Source of the DNA: Sipunculus nudus
Taxonomy: Eukaryota > Annelida > Sipuncula > Golfingiida > Sipunculidae
DNA length: 64,000 nucleotides
Reading direction: 5' to 3'
Assembly: GCA_026874595.1 (NCBI GenBank)
Contig: CM049320.1
Coordinates: 11,495,964 to 11,559,963, forward strand
The notes under the pieces are model-generated. The model had not been told where the DNA came from. It worked only from the letters and a program-made list of their open reading frames with translations, and made no database searches. Shown here one piece after another: positions 21,475 to 34,998 of the stretch; position 1 is the stretch's first letter, and every line of letters starts with the position of its first letter. A program made the translations under genes and the position numbers.

Positions 21475-23224
21475 GATTATGTATAGTCCGAAATAAAATT
21501 GAGTAAACTCCTGATAGCCAGCCATAACATTAGTCTCAAATAGACCAAATGCTAAAATAACAAATCAGATTTAGAAAGTGCTAATAATTTTTCAATGGTG
21601 ATTGCCTGCTTCATGGGCAAGCTTCTTTACCACAATTCCAAAGTTAACTTATATGATCGTGTGGTTAGTTATTTGAAAAAAAATAATGAATATAGTGAAA
21701 CTTCTTAATTTATAGACTAATCTTTATTAAGCAAGTCCAGTTTAAAACTAGACCAGTTTGCAATCTTCACCTCGACATATAGGCTGAGAACCCTAATATT
21801 ATGCTTTGGAAGAATTTATAGCTGACATTTTCCCGCATGGAACAAAAACTTCTAGAACTGAAATCCCCTTGCTATATTCCTGTTATATTGAAGCACTGTT
21901 TACGACATATTTCGTAAAAGCAAGAGTTAAACTGACCATGCTAACAAAAAATTAGGATATGAACCACATTCGTAACACAAACACCTTCATATCACCTTAC
22001 CCCGCTTCATTCAGACCTCTATCTTTTCTTCTCCCACGAGAAAAAAAAACAATAGAACATACCCTAGAATTTCTCCTAAAATGCTACAGAAATCCAGACA
22101 TAGCTATAGCCCAAACTGTCATACCCAAACTGTAAAAAAAAATAAATGATGGCCAATGATAAGCCGAATATTATTCTAAGGTTGTCCTTATGCATTGAAT
22201 TCAAAACTTAGGCAAATGCATTTTAATGTTTCATAGCAAATTACTCGTATCGACGTCAACATAAGTCAAGTCCGGATGTCCACCTTATAACTTAATACCA
22301 TGTTTTCATTACTATTTAATAGAAAAATTATTCTTATAACAAAAAGTTTGAACCCATAAGTACTTTACTTCTAAAGAATTAATCGTGCATGTATTAATAT
22401 ACAAATCATGATGCAGAATAATTAGCTAGTCAATTCAAAACAAAAGATAAGTTGATTAATTACTTTCTTGAAACAGTGAGGGTTGTGGGAAACAGGTCAT
22501 AGGTTCTGGGAGCGAGGTGGAGGGACAGCGATCTCGCGTATCAGTTGTTAGAGGAATCACGCTCTCATCCTTACGATTTTAAACTATTAACCGTGTTTAT
22601 CCAAAATACACTTTTTTTTACACTGTCACATCTCTCACACCTTCACGCTTTTATTTCGGAATCATTATGACGTTGAAGTAAAACTATTTAATTACTTTTT
22701 TATTAAAATCAGTCTTTATAGTTCCTTGATAAATTAAATACGTTAACGTAACCAGTAACCAATTCAATACCTCCAATGGAAATAACACCTTTATTCTCAG
22801 TGTTTATTTAGTTTTTTTAGTTTGTGTTTCTCCTTCACATGGTTCCAAGCAAATATCTTTTTTTTCATTCTGTGTGTTACACTCATTGTGACATTGTTCA
22901 TTTCATTAATTTGGCAAAGCAGGTGTCCAAATCATGAAATGGGAAAAACGATTACACACAGCCCAGTTCATAATTATCCAGTTGGACCTCGGCTTGTAAA
23001 TGAAGGCCAGGACCTGCATTTCAGGAACACTCTTGATTTTACTATCAAGAATTCCCATATATCAGCCCAGTGATACCTTAAACCTGTACAGCGACATATT
23101 TTCAGCTTGCGCTGTGGAGCGACAATTGTGTGAAAAAAAATTTATAGCCTTATTATGGTTTCCATTTTCACTCTGGTACTGCGTCTTAACGAACATCTGA
23201 CTACACAGAGACCGGATGTATTAG

Positions 23225-23266
23225 GGTTGCTGAACCTCAGATGACAATCACTCAGCTGAGCTAAAA
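23225..23266 (-). repeat. Head of the AGCTCAGCTGA repeat, minus orientation
   Basis: ACTCAGCTGAGCTAAAAAAT read in reverse complement is the TTTTTTAGCTCAGCTGA head of the dispersed family. Only a short fragment is recognisable. Confidence 0.5.
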
Positions 23267-24380
23267 AATCATAAAATGAAATTAACTTAAAGGCTTATCT
23301 AAATAGAGACTGTTAGGAACTCTATGATTTTACCTTACTGGGTCACCGGCTGAGTCATAAGATTTATCAAGAAATGGGAAATCTTTTGCTTTTTGCTGAT
23401 GTGACTGTAACTGCTAGCAAGCCAGTTCATGAATAGCAAAAATGGGCCTACTTAAAGACCTGGGTATTGTCTCATTAACGGGTGTCAAGAGTCTCAAGAC
23501 CCAGCTGGTCTCAGCATCACAGGCTCACAACCTGGCAGGTCCTGACCTGACAAGTGACAAGGTGATTAATTAATTTATACCCATGAAAGAGATACTAAGT
23601 GTTGGACAGAGAAGGGAACACTGGAACCCTTCCAGCTTGCCTAATTGACACAGAATAATGTATCCCACAGAGTTCATAATATCAAATTCTAGTGATGTAT
23701 GGTCTTATGCTGGCTAATTCAATGAAAGAGGTCATTCTTTGTGCAAAATAGGGGATGGGGCCGGGCCGGCTGACCCCCCCCCCCCCTTTATCCACAACTG
23801 ATTCCGGCATTTATTTACTGACCGGTAAATACAGGGGTTTAGTGTCGAGTGCTCGTGTCCTGTAGGTGGCTTAATGTGTCCTGTTTTTTAATTTGTTGGG
23901 AATTAGTGCTATAAGCAGTTCTTATCCGCCGAATAATTATTTAGATTTGTTTGTTAGAGTTTGGGATATAACCCTTCCACCAGAGAAGCGGCTCTATATA
24001 AAACTTAAGAGAAATCGGCTATCTATTATAGGTTACTACATATATCATTTCTTCAAACGAGGGATCGGCGCCATGTTCAGTCTGTTATAAATTTAGGTGA
24101 TCTTAGGAACTTACCGCACACAATTGCTGCTTCCATAAAAGCCATTATTTTGCATTTTGTACAGATATATATATATATATTCTCTCAGTTATTTTATAAA
24201 GGGAACGTAGGTCAAAAGCGCGACTGTGCCGCAAAAAGCACATCTACAATATATGAAAAGCTTCCTTGCAAGTGAATTTCTCCGCAGCGCAGCGCTACCG
24301 TGAAAAAAAAGTTGTATTTATTATTACCCTTCTTATATGTATAGCCTGCAATGTTTATCACGTGGTCCTACTTTAACTAG

Positions 24381-24456
24381 GTCCAAAGGGTGAAGAGTAA
24401 CCAGGGAGGATCCGTTGGTTCAGGCAAGAAGAGCTTAAATATCGACATCATTATTG
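24381..24456 (+). other. Candidate exon (unrecognised), intact in unit A, frameshifted in unit B
   Basis: ACTTTAACTAG| opens a 76-nt frame ending |GTAAGT, phase 0 to 1, reading VQRVKSNQGGSVGSGKK. The duplicate in unit B at about 32,840 keeps both splice sites but has lost one G (GGTTCAGCAAG against GGTTCAGGCAAG), which leads to a stop. It could be a decayed small-subunit exon of a third caspase, since it starts with Val in phase 0 like gene 1 exon 15, but the similarity is too weak to claim. Confidence 0.25.
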
Positions 24457-25900
24457 GTAAGTTACTTTTTTTTTAATTACAATGCTTTGGCAGCATTGGT
24501 ATTATAGTTGGCGTTTATGTGTGTGTTGTGGTCGATGGATATACATGTGTTCTTATCGGTATTTATTAAAAGCGAGGATTTAGATCAGATTTGATTTGTT
24601 ACAGTATCGGCTCATTACGACGGGTTAAAAGTACATGAGGTTGAAATATATATTGTCAGAGAGAAATTGAGATCGACCGTGTAAATAAGAGTATAAGTCA
24701 ACATCTTTTCCTCAGTGTTCTGCTTTTTTTCAAAAGTGTTGTGCCTATTGCCCAAAGATCTTTTGTGATCTATTTGTATTTTGTACTTTGTCATCAGCTA
24801 GTGATATATAAATGCAGCAAACCATTCTTTAATGATGCAGGTTCAAATGTATTGGTGGTTTTACGACTGATCACAAGGTAGCACTGACTGGGTGAAGATA
24901 AGAATTATAATCTAAATTATCTACATACAAGATTTTGTTTATTATATAGCTAAGTTTTAATACTTATAATCACTGATTGTTAAATAATGATAAAATTTAC
25001 GTGTAAACATATGTGTGTGCAATCTTTTCGTTAATAGGGATTTACTATACATAAATTATGTTTTGTAGCTACACATATGTTTATACTCCTCTGTGTTCCA
25101 GTTCATAACGATCGAGTGTAGCTACATACAAAGATAAAGTGTGGCCGTATATACTTGAACCGGGGCATGTTTGAGTTGCATTTTATTATCTTCCTACTTA
25201 TAGCCTTTGATGGATATTTGTCTATGGACCATGTAAACGGTAAAAGCATTATCTCTATTTGGAAATATCGAGTCAGGCTTTTATAAGTTAATACAAGCGA
25301 TGTTTAGATTTCCGTCGGAGCAGAAATACCAGTTGATTGCTATGTCTATCAAACCTTGACATAATAATTTGACGTTCAGTTTTTATCAGTCGTCGGCAAA
25401 TGAATAGAATTCCTAAATATCGTGCGGTTAGATACACGAACAAGGTCACCCGATTGATCTTTAGGAGACGGCGGCAGCAAAGACGGTCATGTATACAACT
25501 ACTATGTATTATCAACACTTCGGGTCAGTAAGCTATCAATGAACACAACATTTATCATACACCTTGTTTAATTTGACAACACAACACCCGTACCGCGAAT
25601 GGTTAACCGGACATGTTCTGTGTTCATGTTGGGGTACGTACTTAGCGTAAAGCACGTCTACGAATTATCACTTTGCATTGATATAGTTCATTCAATGAAC
25701 ATGAAAATATTACATTATTTGCCAATGTGCTCTTAGCACAAGAAACATATAACCAAATTAGCAACGTCTCGTTAAACTAAGTACCTATTTTTAACCTAAT
25801 GTAGCTGCAAGCCAACCAATTATCTGCCATTTAACACCTCACAAGAAATACGAGCTCAACACCATGCAATAACATACACCCAAAAAGTAATGCATTAGTG

Positions 25901-27279
25901 AAGGCATTTTACCCAAAATATGTGATTTTGATTTCTGATCATGTCCTTAACGTAAGAAAAATTCCTGAGCAATTGTGTAGGAGTAAAATTTGAAAATTAT
26001 CAAATTTGACCAACTAGAAAATACCCTTTTTTCGCTATGCATCAGCATTCAGAGTTTTATGAATGGTCTTTTGGTTATATTCATGCATATTCTTTGAAAT
26101 AAAGTGCATTTCATGCACTATAATACAGTATTGTCTAAATATAAAAATAATCAGAATCTGTAAATTCAAGGGACATCATGAGCAAAACTTTATGTAAATG
26201 GCAAAAATAATCAAAGATCTGGGGGAAATCTCAATACTGTCCAAACTGCCTATTACCCTTTAGCTAAGCTGACTATAAGTCCATTGAGCTATAGTTATAA
26301 CTTCATCCTTCTGCCCGTCTGTCCCTCTGTCTATCAGCCTGTCTATCCGTTTGACTGGCAAGTTTTGAAACCAAAATTTGACATACAGTAAGATGTTCCA
26401 ATTTCTCCAACAAACAATATGGGCCACTGTGACTTCGTTCAATTACAAACCTATTGATACACTTTAGGACAGCCTAACATAAAAATCGCCTGTCTGTCTT
26501 TGTTCTTAGAAAAATCATAATGTTTCTCTATATATTCCTTTGTGCTCGAAGTTAAGTAAATTTTGCAAACTTTGTAAAAATCATGGACCAGCATTAGGTA
26601 CCCCATCAAAGAAGCAAGTACTATGTTTTCTCTCCTAACATAGTAACTGGTAAACTGATATGCTCCTGTGGCTGGTCATTAAAAATAAAAAATAATAAAC
26701 GATAAATTCCCTCTAATCCTCTATAGTTGATAAACCAATATCAACAGAAATCTACATGCTTATAAAGTGATATTTTATGGACTAACTTTTGATTGATATT
26801 CTTTGGTTAGATATAGCTGATGTAATATTATGGGCTTACACAGTGGATATGATACCTCGATAGTACAATTATGATGGTATATGGAATATCATAAGATAAC
26901 TTTAGCTTATTATTACTTTATATCTAATATTGTATGGATTTTCTTCAGATACCTGGTTTAATTAAATAGTTGATGTAATGTTGTAAAATTACATAATGGA
27001 TAAACCGAAAAAGTATTATTTATACAAATTATGGTTAAATTTGTAAAATAAAGTCATTATCTGTTGGCTTTTTAATACTAGAGGGCATCGGCTATAAACA
27101 TGGAGGTAGCTTATACCTGTTTGCAAATATTCTTGTTTGGTGAATGTTGCGGTAGCTATAACATTCACTGTTAATAACTTATAATCATCTGGAATCAATA
27201 CTGACTGTATAATATGATTCAAGAAAAAAACAGTAGCACCATCCTAGGAGGGATTAGCATTTTAATTTGGGCTTGTTCA
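25901..27279. other. Spacer between duplication units
   Basis: No gene seen. A fragment of the AGCTCAGCTGA/GTCTGTC family lies at about 26,258-26,480 (TTTAGCTAAGCTGACTATAA, then CTGTCCCTCTGTCTATC). The rest is AT-rich and featureless by eye. Confidence 0.5.
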
Positions 27280-29969
27280 GTTTTAAATCTGTCTAGACTA
27301 AATTTAATCTTGTAGATTGTAATTGCAACTGGCCATGATCAGACTGTTAATATGGGAGATCCAATTCATAATAAGACCAGCTTGCAACCCTGACCGCGAC
27401 ACATAGAGGCTTAAAACCCTGTAATTATGGTTTGGAAGAATTGGTAGATATTTTTACGCAGGAAAGAATCAAGTTCCAGTTCTGAAATCACCTTGCTCTA
27501 TTCTTATTATATTAAAGAACGGTTCACGACATATTTTGTGAAAGCAAGAATTACACTTATGTTTAAAGACCATGCTAGCAAAATATTAGGATAGGAGCCA
27601 CATTACAAAGGTGGGAAACATAAAAACTACCATATCACAAAGCTCCGCTTTAATCAAAAGATCTACCGTGCTCACTGACATATCTTTGCTTCTTCCACGA
27701 GAAAAAAAAAACAATAGAGCACCCTAAATTTCTCAAAAAATGCTAAAGAAATCCATACATAGCTATAACCTTAATTGATATACCAAAACCTTGCTCCATA
27801 CCGAAATAAACTTAAATTTACGCATATATTTGTGTCTGTGGGAGAAATATGTAATATACACTGTTCAGAAATAACTGAAAACAAAGTAAATCCTTGCCTA
27901 ACTTTGCCTGATGAGATTGCTCTTTGAATATATTAATTGCTTTTATACATACCAAACTTTCTATGGTTCAACGCTTTAAATTATCCAGTCCTAGACTGAT
28001 ACAAAAAAGCAATATTACAACTGATTAGATATCAGTATTATCATGGTCTCGTACACAAAAACGAATCAAGAACATAATTCCTTCCATATTTAGCCATTGC
28101 TCAATAAAATCCCAAAGTTTTCCCTGTGCACTGAATTCATAACTTAGCAAAATGCATTTTGATGTTAACCTTGTTTATTAAAAATACAATTTTTCTCACA
28201 TCGTCACATCCCCCACACTATCACGCTTATTATTCGGAATCATTATGAAGTTGTAGTTAAGTTGTGTAATAAACTTTTTATTGAGGTCAGCCTTTAGAGT
28301 TCCATGATTAATTAATTACCGTACGGAATAAGTAAACAGTTCAAAAGCTCCATTTTATTTTTTCACGGCAAACTACTCGTATCGAAATGAGTCAAGTCAG
28401 GATGTCCAATTTAAAACCTAATACCACGTTTTATTTTCTGTTTAAAACTATAGTTATTCTTATAACAAAAAGTTAAAACCAAAAAGTACATTAGCCTGCA
28501 GAAAGCACCTGCGAATGCAAACACCATTCAGTTATATAAACAGCATGTCAATACTCTAACTTGGATTCTAGAGAATTTGTAGTATTGATGAAAGTTTAAT
28601 ATACAAAGCATGATGCAGAATCATGAGCTTGTCAATATAGAACCATAAGATGCGTCGGTTGACTTCTTTCGTGAAAAAAGGCTTTTTGTAGGAAACAGGT
28701 CAACGGTTCTGGGAGCTAACTGGGGGGACAGGGATCTCGCGTATTAGTTTCGAGAGCAATAAAGCTCTCATCCTTACAATTAAAAACTCTAAACCTTATT
28801 TATCCAAAATGCAACTTTTCTCACACTCAAGTCTCCCACGTCGTCTTGGTTATATTTCGGAATCATTATGAATTTGTTGTAAAGTTGTTGAATTGACTTT
28901 TTATTTAGGTCAGACTTTATAGTTCCATGATAAATGAATTACCTTAACCTAACCAATAACCAGTTCAATACCACAAATGGAAATATCACCTTTCCTCTCC
29001 GTGTTTTCTTTAGTTCTTTAAAAAAATCTTTTTGAATTCGGGACATCGTAATAGCTATGATAAGTCAGGTTGAGTTTGTATTTCATATGCTTCAAAGCAA
29101 ACCTAGTTTTCATTGTACTTATTACATCCCAATGTGAAGTTGTTCATTTCATGAATTTGGCAAAGCAGTTGTCCAATTCATGAAATGGGCAAAACGAATA
29201 CCTATTTCCTGAAATGAGCAAGAAAACTGTTTAAAGTTTAAACTGAGAATACTGTGTTCTTGTCATGCATATTAACATGATGATACATGCAAATATATAA
29301 CCATTTTGTGCCACATGATCAGAAAAATATTTCAGTATATTTTATTATATTTATTAGTAGTCATGAGGCTCTCACTCAAATATAATCCAATGTCGAGTAA
29401 TTTAGTCAAGCTGCGCATGCGGGATAACTCACAAACAAGGATAAGAAACATGAAAGAAGAAACAAAGAAGAAACGCTTATTCGAGGCTTGATCTATTAGG
29501 TTCAATCAACAGATTGTGAACTCTTTCGCCCAGTTTATGAAATGAACAAAGAAGTTGCATATTTGATTAACTGGGCATCAAAGTTGCAAAAATCATGAAA
29601 AACTCAGTTTCATATTTAGGGCGTGACATATATTATCCTGTGCCACCTTTTGTTAAAAGTAAACACTAATACATAAACGACCTGGCGAAATCAATGCGAC
29701 CTAAAACTGTGCGATAGTACAAATTATGCATCAATTCAGTAGACTTTCAAACAAATTCACCATCAGTCAGATTGATTGGATTGGATGTTCATTTGACACA
29801 TGGCTTGGTTATGGCAGTTATTTACTGACCGGTAAATGCAGGTGTAAGTGTCGAGTGCTTGTGTCCTGTGGATGGCTAAGGTTTGCTGTTATCAGTTAGG
29901 AATTAGTATTCATAGTAATATTCATTGCAAGTTGCAGTTCTAATCAGCCGATTTATTATCGCTTTCATC

Positions 29970-30815
29970 ACCTCTTATTAGCTCAGTGAATGAAAGTCAT
30001 CTGAGCTATAGTGATTAGTCTTAGTCCGTCGCCCGTCCTTCTGTCTAGCTGTCTGTCTGTTAAGCAGGCATAAATCGTCACCGCAGAACCTGCAATCTTC
30101 AAACCTGACATACAGGGAGGTTCATAGAAAAAAATCCTTGCAAGCCTTACATTAGGTCTCTGTTACCAATATCCAGTTAGCTATGGGGATCAGAAGCAAC
30201 CCTACCCCCTCCCCCCCCCCCTCCATAAAAAAATAATTAAACATTTGATACAAAACATCAAGTATCTGAACAACTAATGCTTTGATCACCATAATTATTT
30301 GCCTGCATATTCATCATGAAGGGCATCATTAGTTCCTCCAGACTGGTGGCGCCACCTGGAATTTTTTTCGAATGTTTACGCATTTTGTTCTTTAATTTTG
30401 AGACCAGGGAGGTCCATGAAGATCTCCTCGAAAACCTGAAATTAGGTCTCTTTGCCCATATCCTCCGTACTAAAGGGCCCAGAAGACCCCCCCCCCCCCC
30501 GAAAAATTTTAAAATGTTACAAAATCTCCAGTATCTGAACAACAAATGCATTGATCACCATAATTCTTTGCATGCATATTCATCATGGAGTGTTTCATCA
30601 GTTCCTTAGACTGGTGGCGCCACCTGGAATTTCTTGAATGTTTTCGCAATGTTTCCCCTATTTTTGTGACGTTCAGACACGTAGTTGTCCGTTAACAAGG
30701 CACTATCTTTATACATGACATCCAGTCAGGACCAATTAAAAAGTTCTCGGAAAAATGAAATTAGGTCTCCGTTTCCCATATCCTCAGAGCTATGGGGCTA
30801 AGAAGTAACTACCAG
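29970..30815 (+). repeat. AGCTCAGCTGA / GTCCGTC repeat with reiterated body units
   Basis: The head is TTATTAGCTCAGTGAATGAA with GTCCGTCGCCCGTCCTTCTG. Body units of about 300 bp repeat the order CCATGAAGATCTCC, AAATTAGGTCTC, CCATATCC, ATTGATCACCATAATT, CATATTCATCATG, CTGGTGGCGCCACCTGGAAT. Two poly-C tracts (about 30,212 and 30,488) sit at the same point of successive units. Frames of 97 codons on both strands here are repeat shadows. Confidence 0.7.
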
Positions 30816-31230
30816 AGTAATAGATAGATGGATAGATGGGTAGATAGATAGATAGATAATTCTTTATTTCAGACTCACCATCTATATACACATATGCACA
30901 TGTCAGTATACACATAGTATGCATACACAAAAAAATATTTAGACACACATATATACATATAAATATATATACATGTATTGCGTTATATATATATATATAC
31001 CTACATATTTATACACACACATACCTATACATGCATAAACATGTTTATATGTATATATATATACATGCGCACAAACATATATACATATACACATATACAC
31101 ATTATACCCGCATGCATATATACATGATATTTAAGTATACAAATTAACACATAAACGAACATATACGAACATATATGTTCAAATATATATGCACAAGGAC
31201 TGAACCGCAACTATAAATAAACTGACCTCC
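30816..31230. repeat. (GATA)n and ACATAT-rich simple repeats
   Basis: A GATA/GATG tetranucleotide tract (30,820-30,860) is followed by about 350 bp of degenerate ACATATAT/CACACAT sequence. Noncoding. Confidence 0.75.
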
Positions 31231-31456
31231 CACTTGCACCGGATGCCCGTCGACAGCGTCATAATATGAAATACATGTATTTATCCCTCCGAAAACATGC
31301 AGGTACACTGTGAAAAAGCTTCTTGAATGTCAAGTATTTCAATACTTTACAATTATCTGTGTTATTCCTGTGTAAGAAAAACACCTTTTATAAACACCTA
31401 CTAAGTGTACTTGTATCCACACACATATATGTACACACACATACACCCACATATCT

Positions 31457-31945
31457 ATTGGTTAGAGGGACGTATTTCCAAGCCCTCTATATTATCATAT
31501 AAGGTGCACATGTTGGGTGCACTGTAAAAATTTTTCTATCGAGTGTTTGGCATCATGTTATACATCAAACTCAAGATCAACACCTGAAATTTTATTTTAT
31601 TCCAGGAAAACAGGGTGTTTCGTATCTCGTTTTTCCGCTAGAGACCAGCTTCTGAAGTTTACTATAGTGCACCACAGATGTCGCCACCTGCCGAGCCATG
31701 CCCATACCACCAGCACTAACACATCCAATCTCCTTAAACAGCACAAAAAATATTATGACTGCCTTTGAGAAAAAAATATTATTAAAAGTCTCCTGTCTCC
31801 CCCCATCTGGAACCAATATATTTTTCCTCATACATTTAATGCCTAACATTCTCTGCTGCCCTACAATATTTAGTGCCTGCTCACTCTTGACGCCACAAAA
31901 TGGGCCGACCTTGACCGGACCTGAAAATAGGTCCCTCTAACCAAT
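31457..31945. mobile_element. MITE with about 22-bp terminal inverted repeats
   Basis: The left end ATTGGTTAGAGGGACGTATT (31457-) matches the reverse complement of the right end AATAGGTCCCTCTAACCAAT (-31945) with one mismatch in 20. The element is about 489 bp and has no coding capacity. Frames at 31517-31768 and 31592-31849 lie inside it and are not genes. Confidence 0.75.
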
Positions 31946-33376
31946 TGCATTGTAACCCGAAAGCCATATTGCGTAACGTAAAATAGTTTTTATCATGTCG
32001 GAAAACGGATGGCTCACCAGGTGACACTGTCGTAAAGGTGTCGCACATTTTTTATAACGCGTTGCAGTTTGACTCTAGCTTTTTATGTAGTCTTCCCCTT
32101 TTTTAAAAGTTACATGGCATCATTACATAAAAAATGTTACTTTACTGTGATATTAAACACAAAGTCCATGTTAATAAAAGTTATAGGTAAAGTAACAGTC
32201 TTTGTTGACTTCTTAAAATCTGGTGTACACTTTTAACTCTAAATGTTATTCCGAAGAGCGTGCAAAAGTACTCCGGAACTGTAACTAAACTATTTTTATG
32301 AGGTTTGTTCAAATGTTTACGCATATTCTTAAAATTTTTATTTTTAAGACCTTCTAAGATGCAGTCGTCGGTTAACAGGGCGTAAATTGTACCATTGCAC
32401 CAAGAATCTTCTATCTTGACATCCAAGAGGTCCATGAAAAAATCTCCTTGGAAACCTGAACTTAGGTTGTTCTTTAAAGAGAAGGTATGTCAAAAGCCGA
32501 AAAAAGCTCACGGAGCCGCCAAAATTCACCTCTACCTTATATGATAAGATTCCCTACAAGCCAAAATCCCCGCGATGTGGTGCAACAGTGATAAAACAAC
32601 ATAGAAACCCCGCATTCTCAGTCTAGGTACACTTTTACTGCTTATGATAGTTAATTTGGATTTATTTCACCATCTGAAATCATATTGGTATTGTATTCAT
32701 AACGTCGATTTATGGCTCGATATTATGACTAGATCTATTATACTATGATAACGATGTCGAAAAAAAGTTGCATTTATTATTTACCGCCTTATCTGTGAAG
32801 CCTGAGTCGTTTATTACGTGGTCCCAGTTGTGCTAGGTCCAAAGGGCGTCACGTAACCAGGAAGGGCCCGTTGGTTCAGCAAGAAGGGCTTAAATATCGA
32901 CATTATTATTGGTAAGTTACTTACTTTAGTTACGATGATTTAGCAGCATTGCTATTGTAGTTGTTGTATATGTTTGTTTTGCTGGTTGATGGATATACTT
33001 GTGTTCTTATCGGTAGTTATACATAACAACCATTAAGATCAGTTTTGATTTGTTTCAGTATTAGCTCATATCGATGGATAACTGGAAGAAAAAGCACTTT
33101 AGGTAGAGATATATATTGCCAAAGAGAAATTCATGTCGACAGTGTGAATTAAGTGTATAAGTCAACATCTGTTCGCCCATGTTACACTTTATTCATTTGT
33201 TGAGCTCATGGTCTATGTGCAATTAGCTCAAATGCGTACTATATCCTCAGCTAGTCATATAAGTACAATCCACCATTTGTTGATAAAGCATGTACAATTT
33301 TGTTGGTGGATTTACCACTGATCACCATGGGTAGCACTGACTGGAACAATAATCTAAATTATCCACATATGAATAC

Positions 33377-33412
<36 letters not shown>
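33377..33412. repeat. (TA)n microsatellite
   Basis: About 36 bp of pure TA within duplication unit B; absent at the matching place in unit A. Confidence 0.9.
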
Positions 33413-33414
<2 letters not shown>

Positions 33415-33821
33415 TGGCCGATAGAGATTACATAATGTGTTATATATTTGTGGCTACACTATTAACTGAATGTTTATACTCCTCTGTGTTCTATTTGATT
33501 ACGATCGAGTGTAACTAGGTTAAAAGGTAATAAAAGTTGGCCTGTGTATATATACTTGGACAAGGGCATGGTCGAGTTGTAGTTTTCTACTCATAGCATT
33601 TGGTCGGTATTTCTCTATGGGCCATGTAAACAATAGTAGCACTATCCGTCTAATATACTTTTAAATATCTGGTCCGGCTGATGACAAGTTAATACAAGCA
33701 AATTTTAGATTTTAGATTTTCGACTGTATTTAGGACATTCAGAACAGGATAACATTTGTTTGCTATGTCTATAACGCAATTGTACGTCCATTTGTTTATG
33801 AGTCGTTGGCAAATGGATATA

Positions 33822-34102
33822 CAGTCAAACCTGCATAATGTGGGCACCCTTGGGACTGGACTAAAGTGCCCACTTTATAGAGGTGCCTACTATATGGAGG
33901 TAGTTACTCATGTTTTGAGATTACTATATAAACTTATTGCATATATCCCCTCTCTTAATTTAATGAAGTTTTTCAGGGACAATTTATTTTTAATAATCAA
34001 GGTATTTGTTAGAAAATATGTATTTTATCACTTAAAATGATGGACAAAAATCAGCAGAATTAAAGGAAGCTTTGTGCAGATGGTCTATAACATAGCTGAA
34101 CT

Positions 34103-34170
<68 letters not shown>

Positions 34171-34998
34171 TCCTTTTTTTATATCTTATAAGCACAAAAT
34201 GGCAAAGCAGCATGTGGTATTTAGCAAAGACAGTACGTCACTATTTTAAATACTATCATCTTAAGAACACTTTCTTTAATGAGATCAACTTTTTAAGCAA
34301 ATGTCAAATCTTTTCTCTTTGAATTTGGAGTTGACATATTCACATGTCAGTAACTGTGATTATGATACAGAATGGCAAACGTATAGTATGAATCGTTTTG
34401 GAACAACTGTTAAACACTGCCCTGGTATAGTTGGCATGTAACTGTGTACTTCACAAAGTATTTATTAGGTGAATGAGTAGGGTTTCCTTCCACTCTTGGT
34501 AGCCAAAAAAACAAATATTAATTTATTAGCACAGGGGCATCTAGTCTTCGGTGATATCTGACTTGAGCCAGTGCAGGCATATTAATAACTAGTAAGCATA
34601 ACTAGTATGCATGCATCCTGAGCTTAGTCTTGAGCCAATTTGATTATAATCACTGTTATGGAATGTTCACTTGTACACCTATGAATTTGTTCATTTGTTT
34701 TGATTGTTATTATTTAATTATATGATTATTATAATTATAAAATTAAGAATTAATAATATCTTAATAATTTTAAAAGCGCTATAAAGAAGGCTTAAAAAAT
34801 TGCTAGAAATAGATTGTTCAACCTTGAAAATCTGCGAAGTGCCCACATTAGCTCCGGAAAACTGCCCATTTTACAGAATATAGAGTTGCCCATATTAGCT
34901 AAACATAATAAAGAGAAGAAATAACGGGACTGCCCAAAAGTGTTCACTTTATAGAGGTGCCCGCTTTATAGAGGTGCCCACTAGGAGAGGTTCCACTC
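33822..34998. mobile_element. Pogo-like MITE inserted in duplication unit B
   Basis: The left end is CAGTCAAACCTGCATAATGT followed by GGGCACC. The right end in reverse complement is GAGTGGAACCTCTCCTAGTG followed by GGGCACC. Subterminal blocks TTTATAGAGGTGCC repeat near both ends. A (TA)n run sits in the middle (34105-34167). The paralogous unit A has no insertion here: CAAATGAATA|GAATTCC at 25,406/25,407 is the empty site. A diverged second copy lies at 55,827-56,866. Confidence 0.8.
34105..34167. repeat. (TA)n microsatellite inside a MITE
   Basis: About 63 bp of pure TA. The related MITE copy at 55.8 kb also carries a TA run (56,078-56,123) at a comparable place, so the run may be part of the element's structure. 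Confidence 0.9.

Larger units (their letters stand above)
21700..25900. repeat. Unit A of an old tandem duplication between the caspase genes
   Basis: Blocks recur in order about 5.6-9.6 kb downstream. The block near 21,735-21,890 matches 27,350-27,500. That near 22,455-22,620 matches 28,660-28,820 (shared ACAGGTCA, GGTTCTGGGAGC and GATCTCGCGTAT). That near 23,815-23,870 matches 29,826-29,880 (CTGACCGGTAAAT, AGTGTCGAGTGCT). That near 24,300-25,880 matches 32,755-35,490 (AGGTCCAAAGGG, CTTAAATATCGACAT, TATTATCAACACTTCGGGTC). Unit A lacks the two large insertions found in unit B. I see no clear gene in it except a possible exon at 24,381. Confidence 0.75.

Noticed and set aside
30258-30609. Frames of 97 codons on both strands
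   Set aside because: They mirror each other across a reiterated noncoding repeat with a poly-C tract.
34074-34322. Frames containing long YIYIYI runs (also at 33.3, 41.4, 51.4, 53.1 and 56.0 kb)
   Set aside because: They are translations of (TA)n microsatellites.
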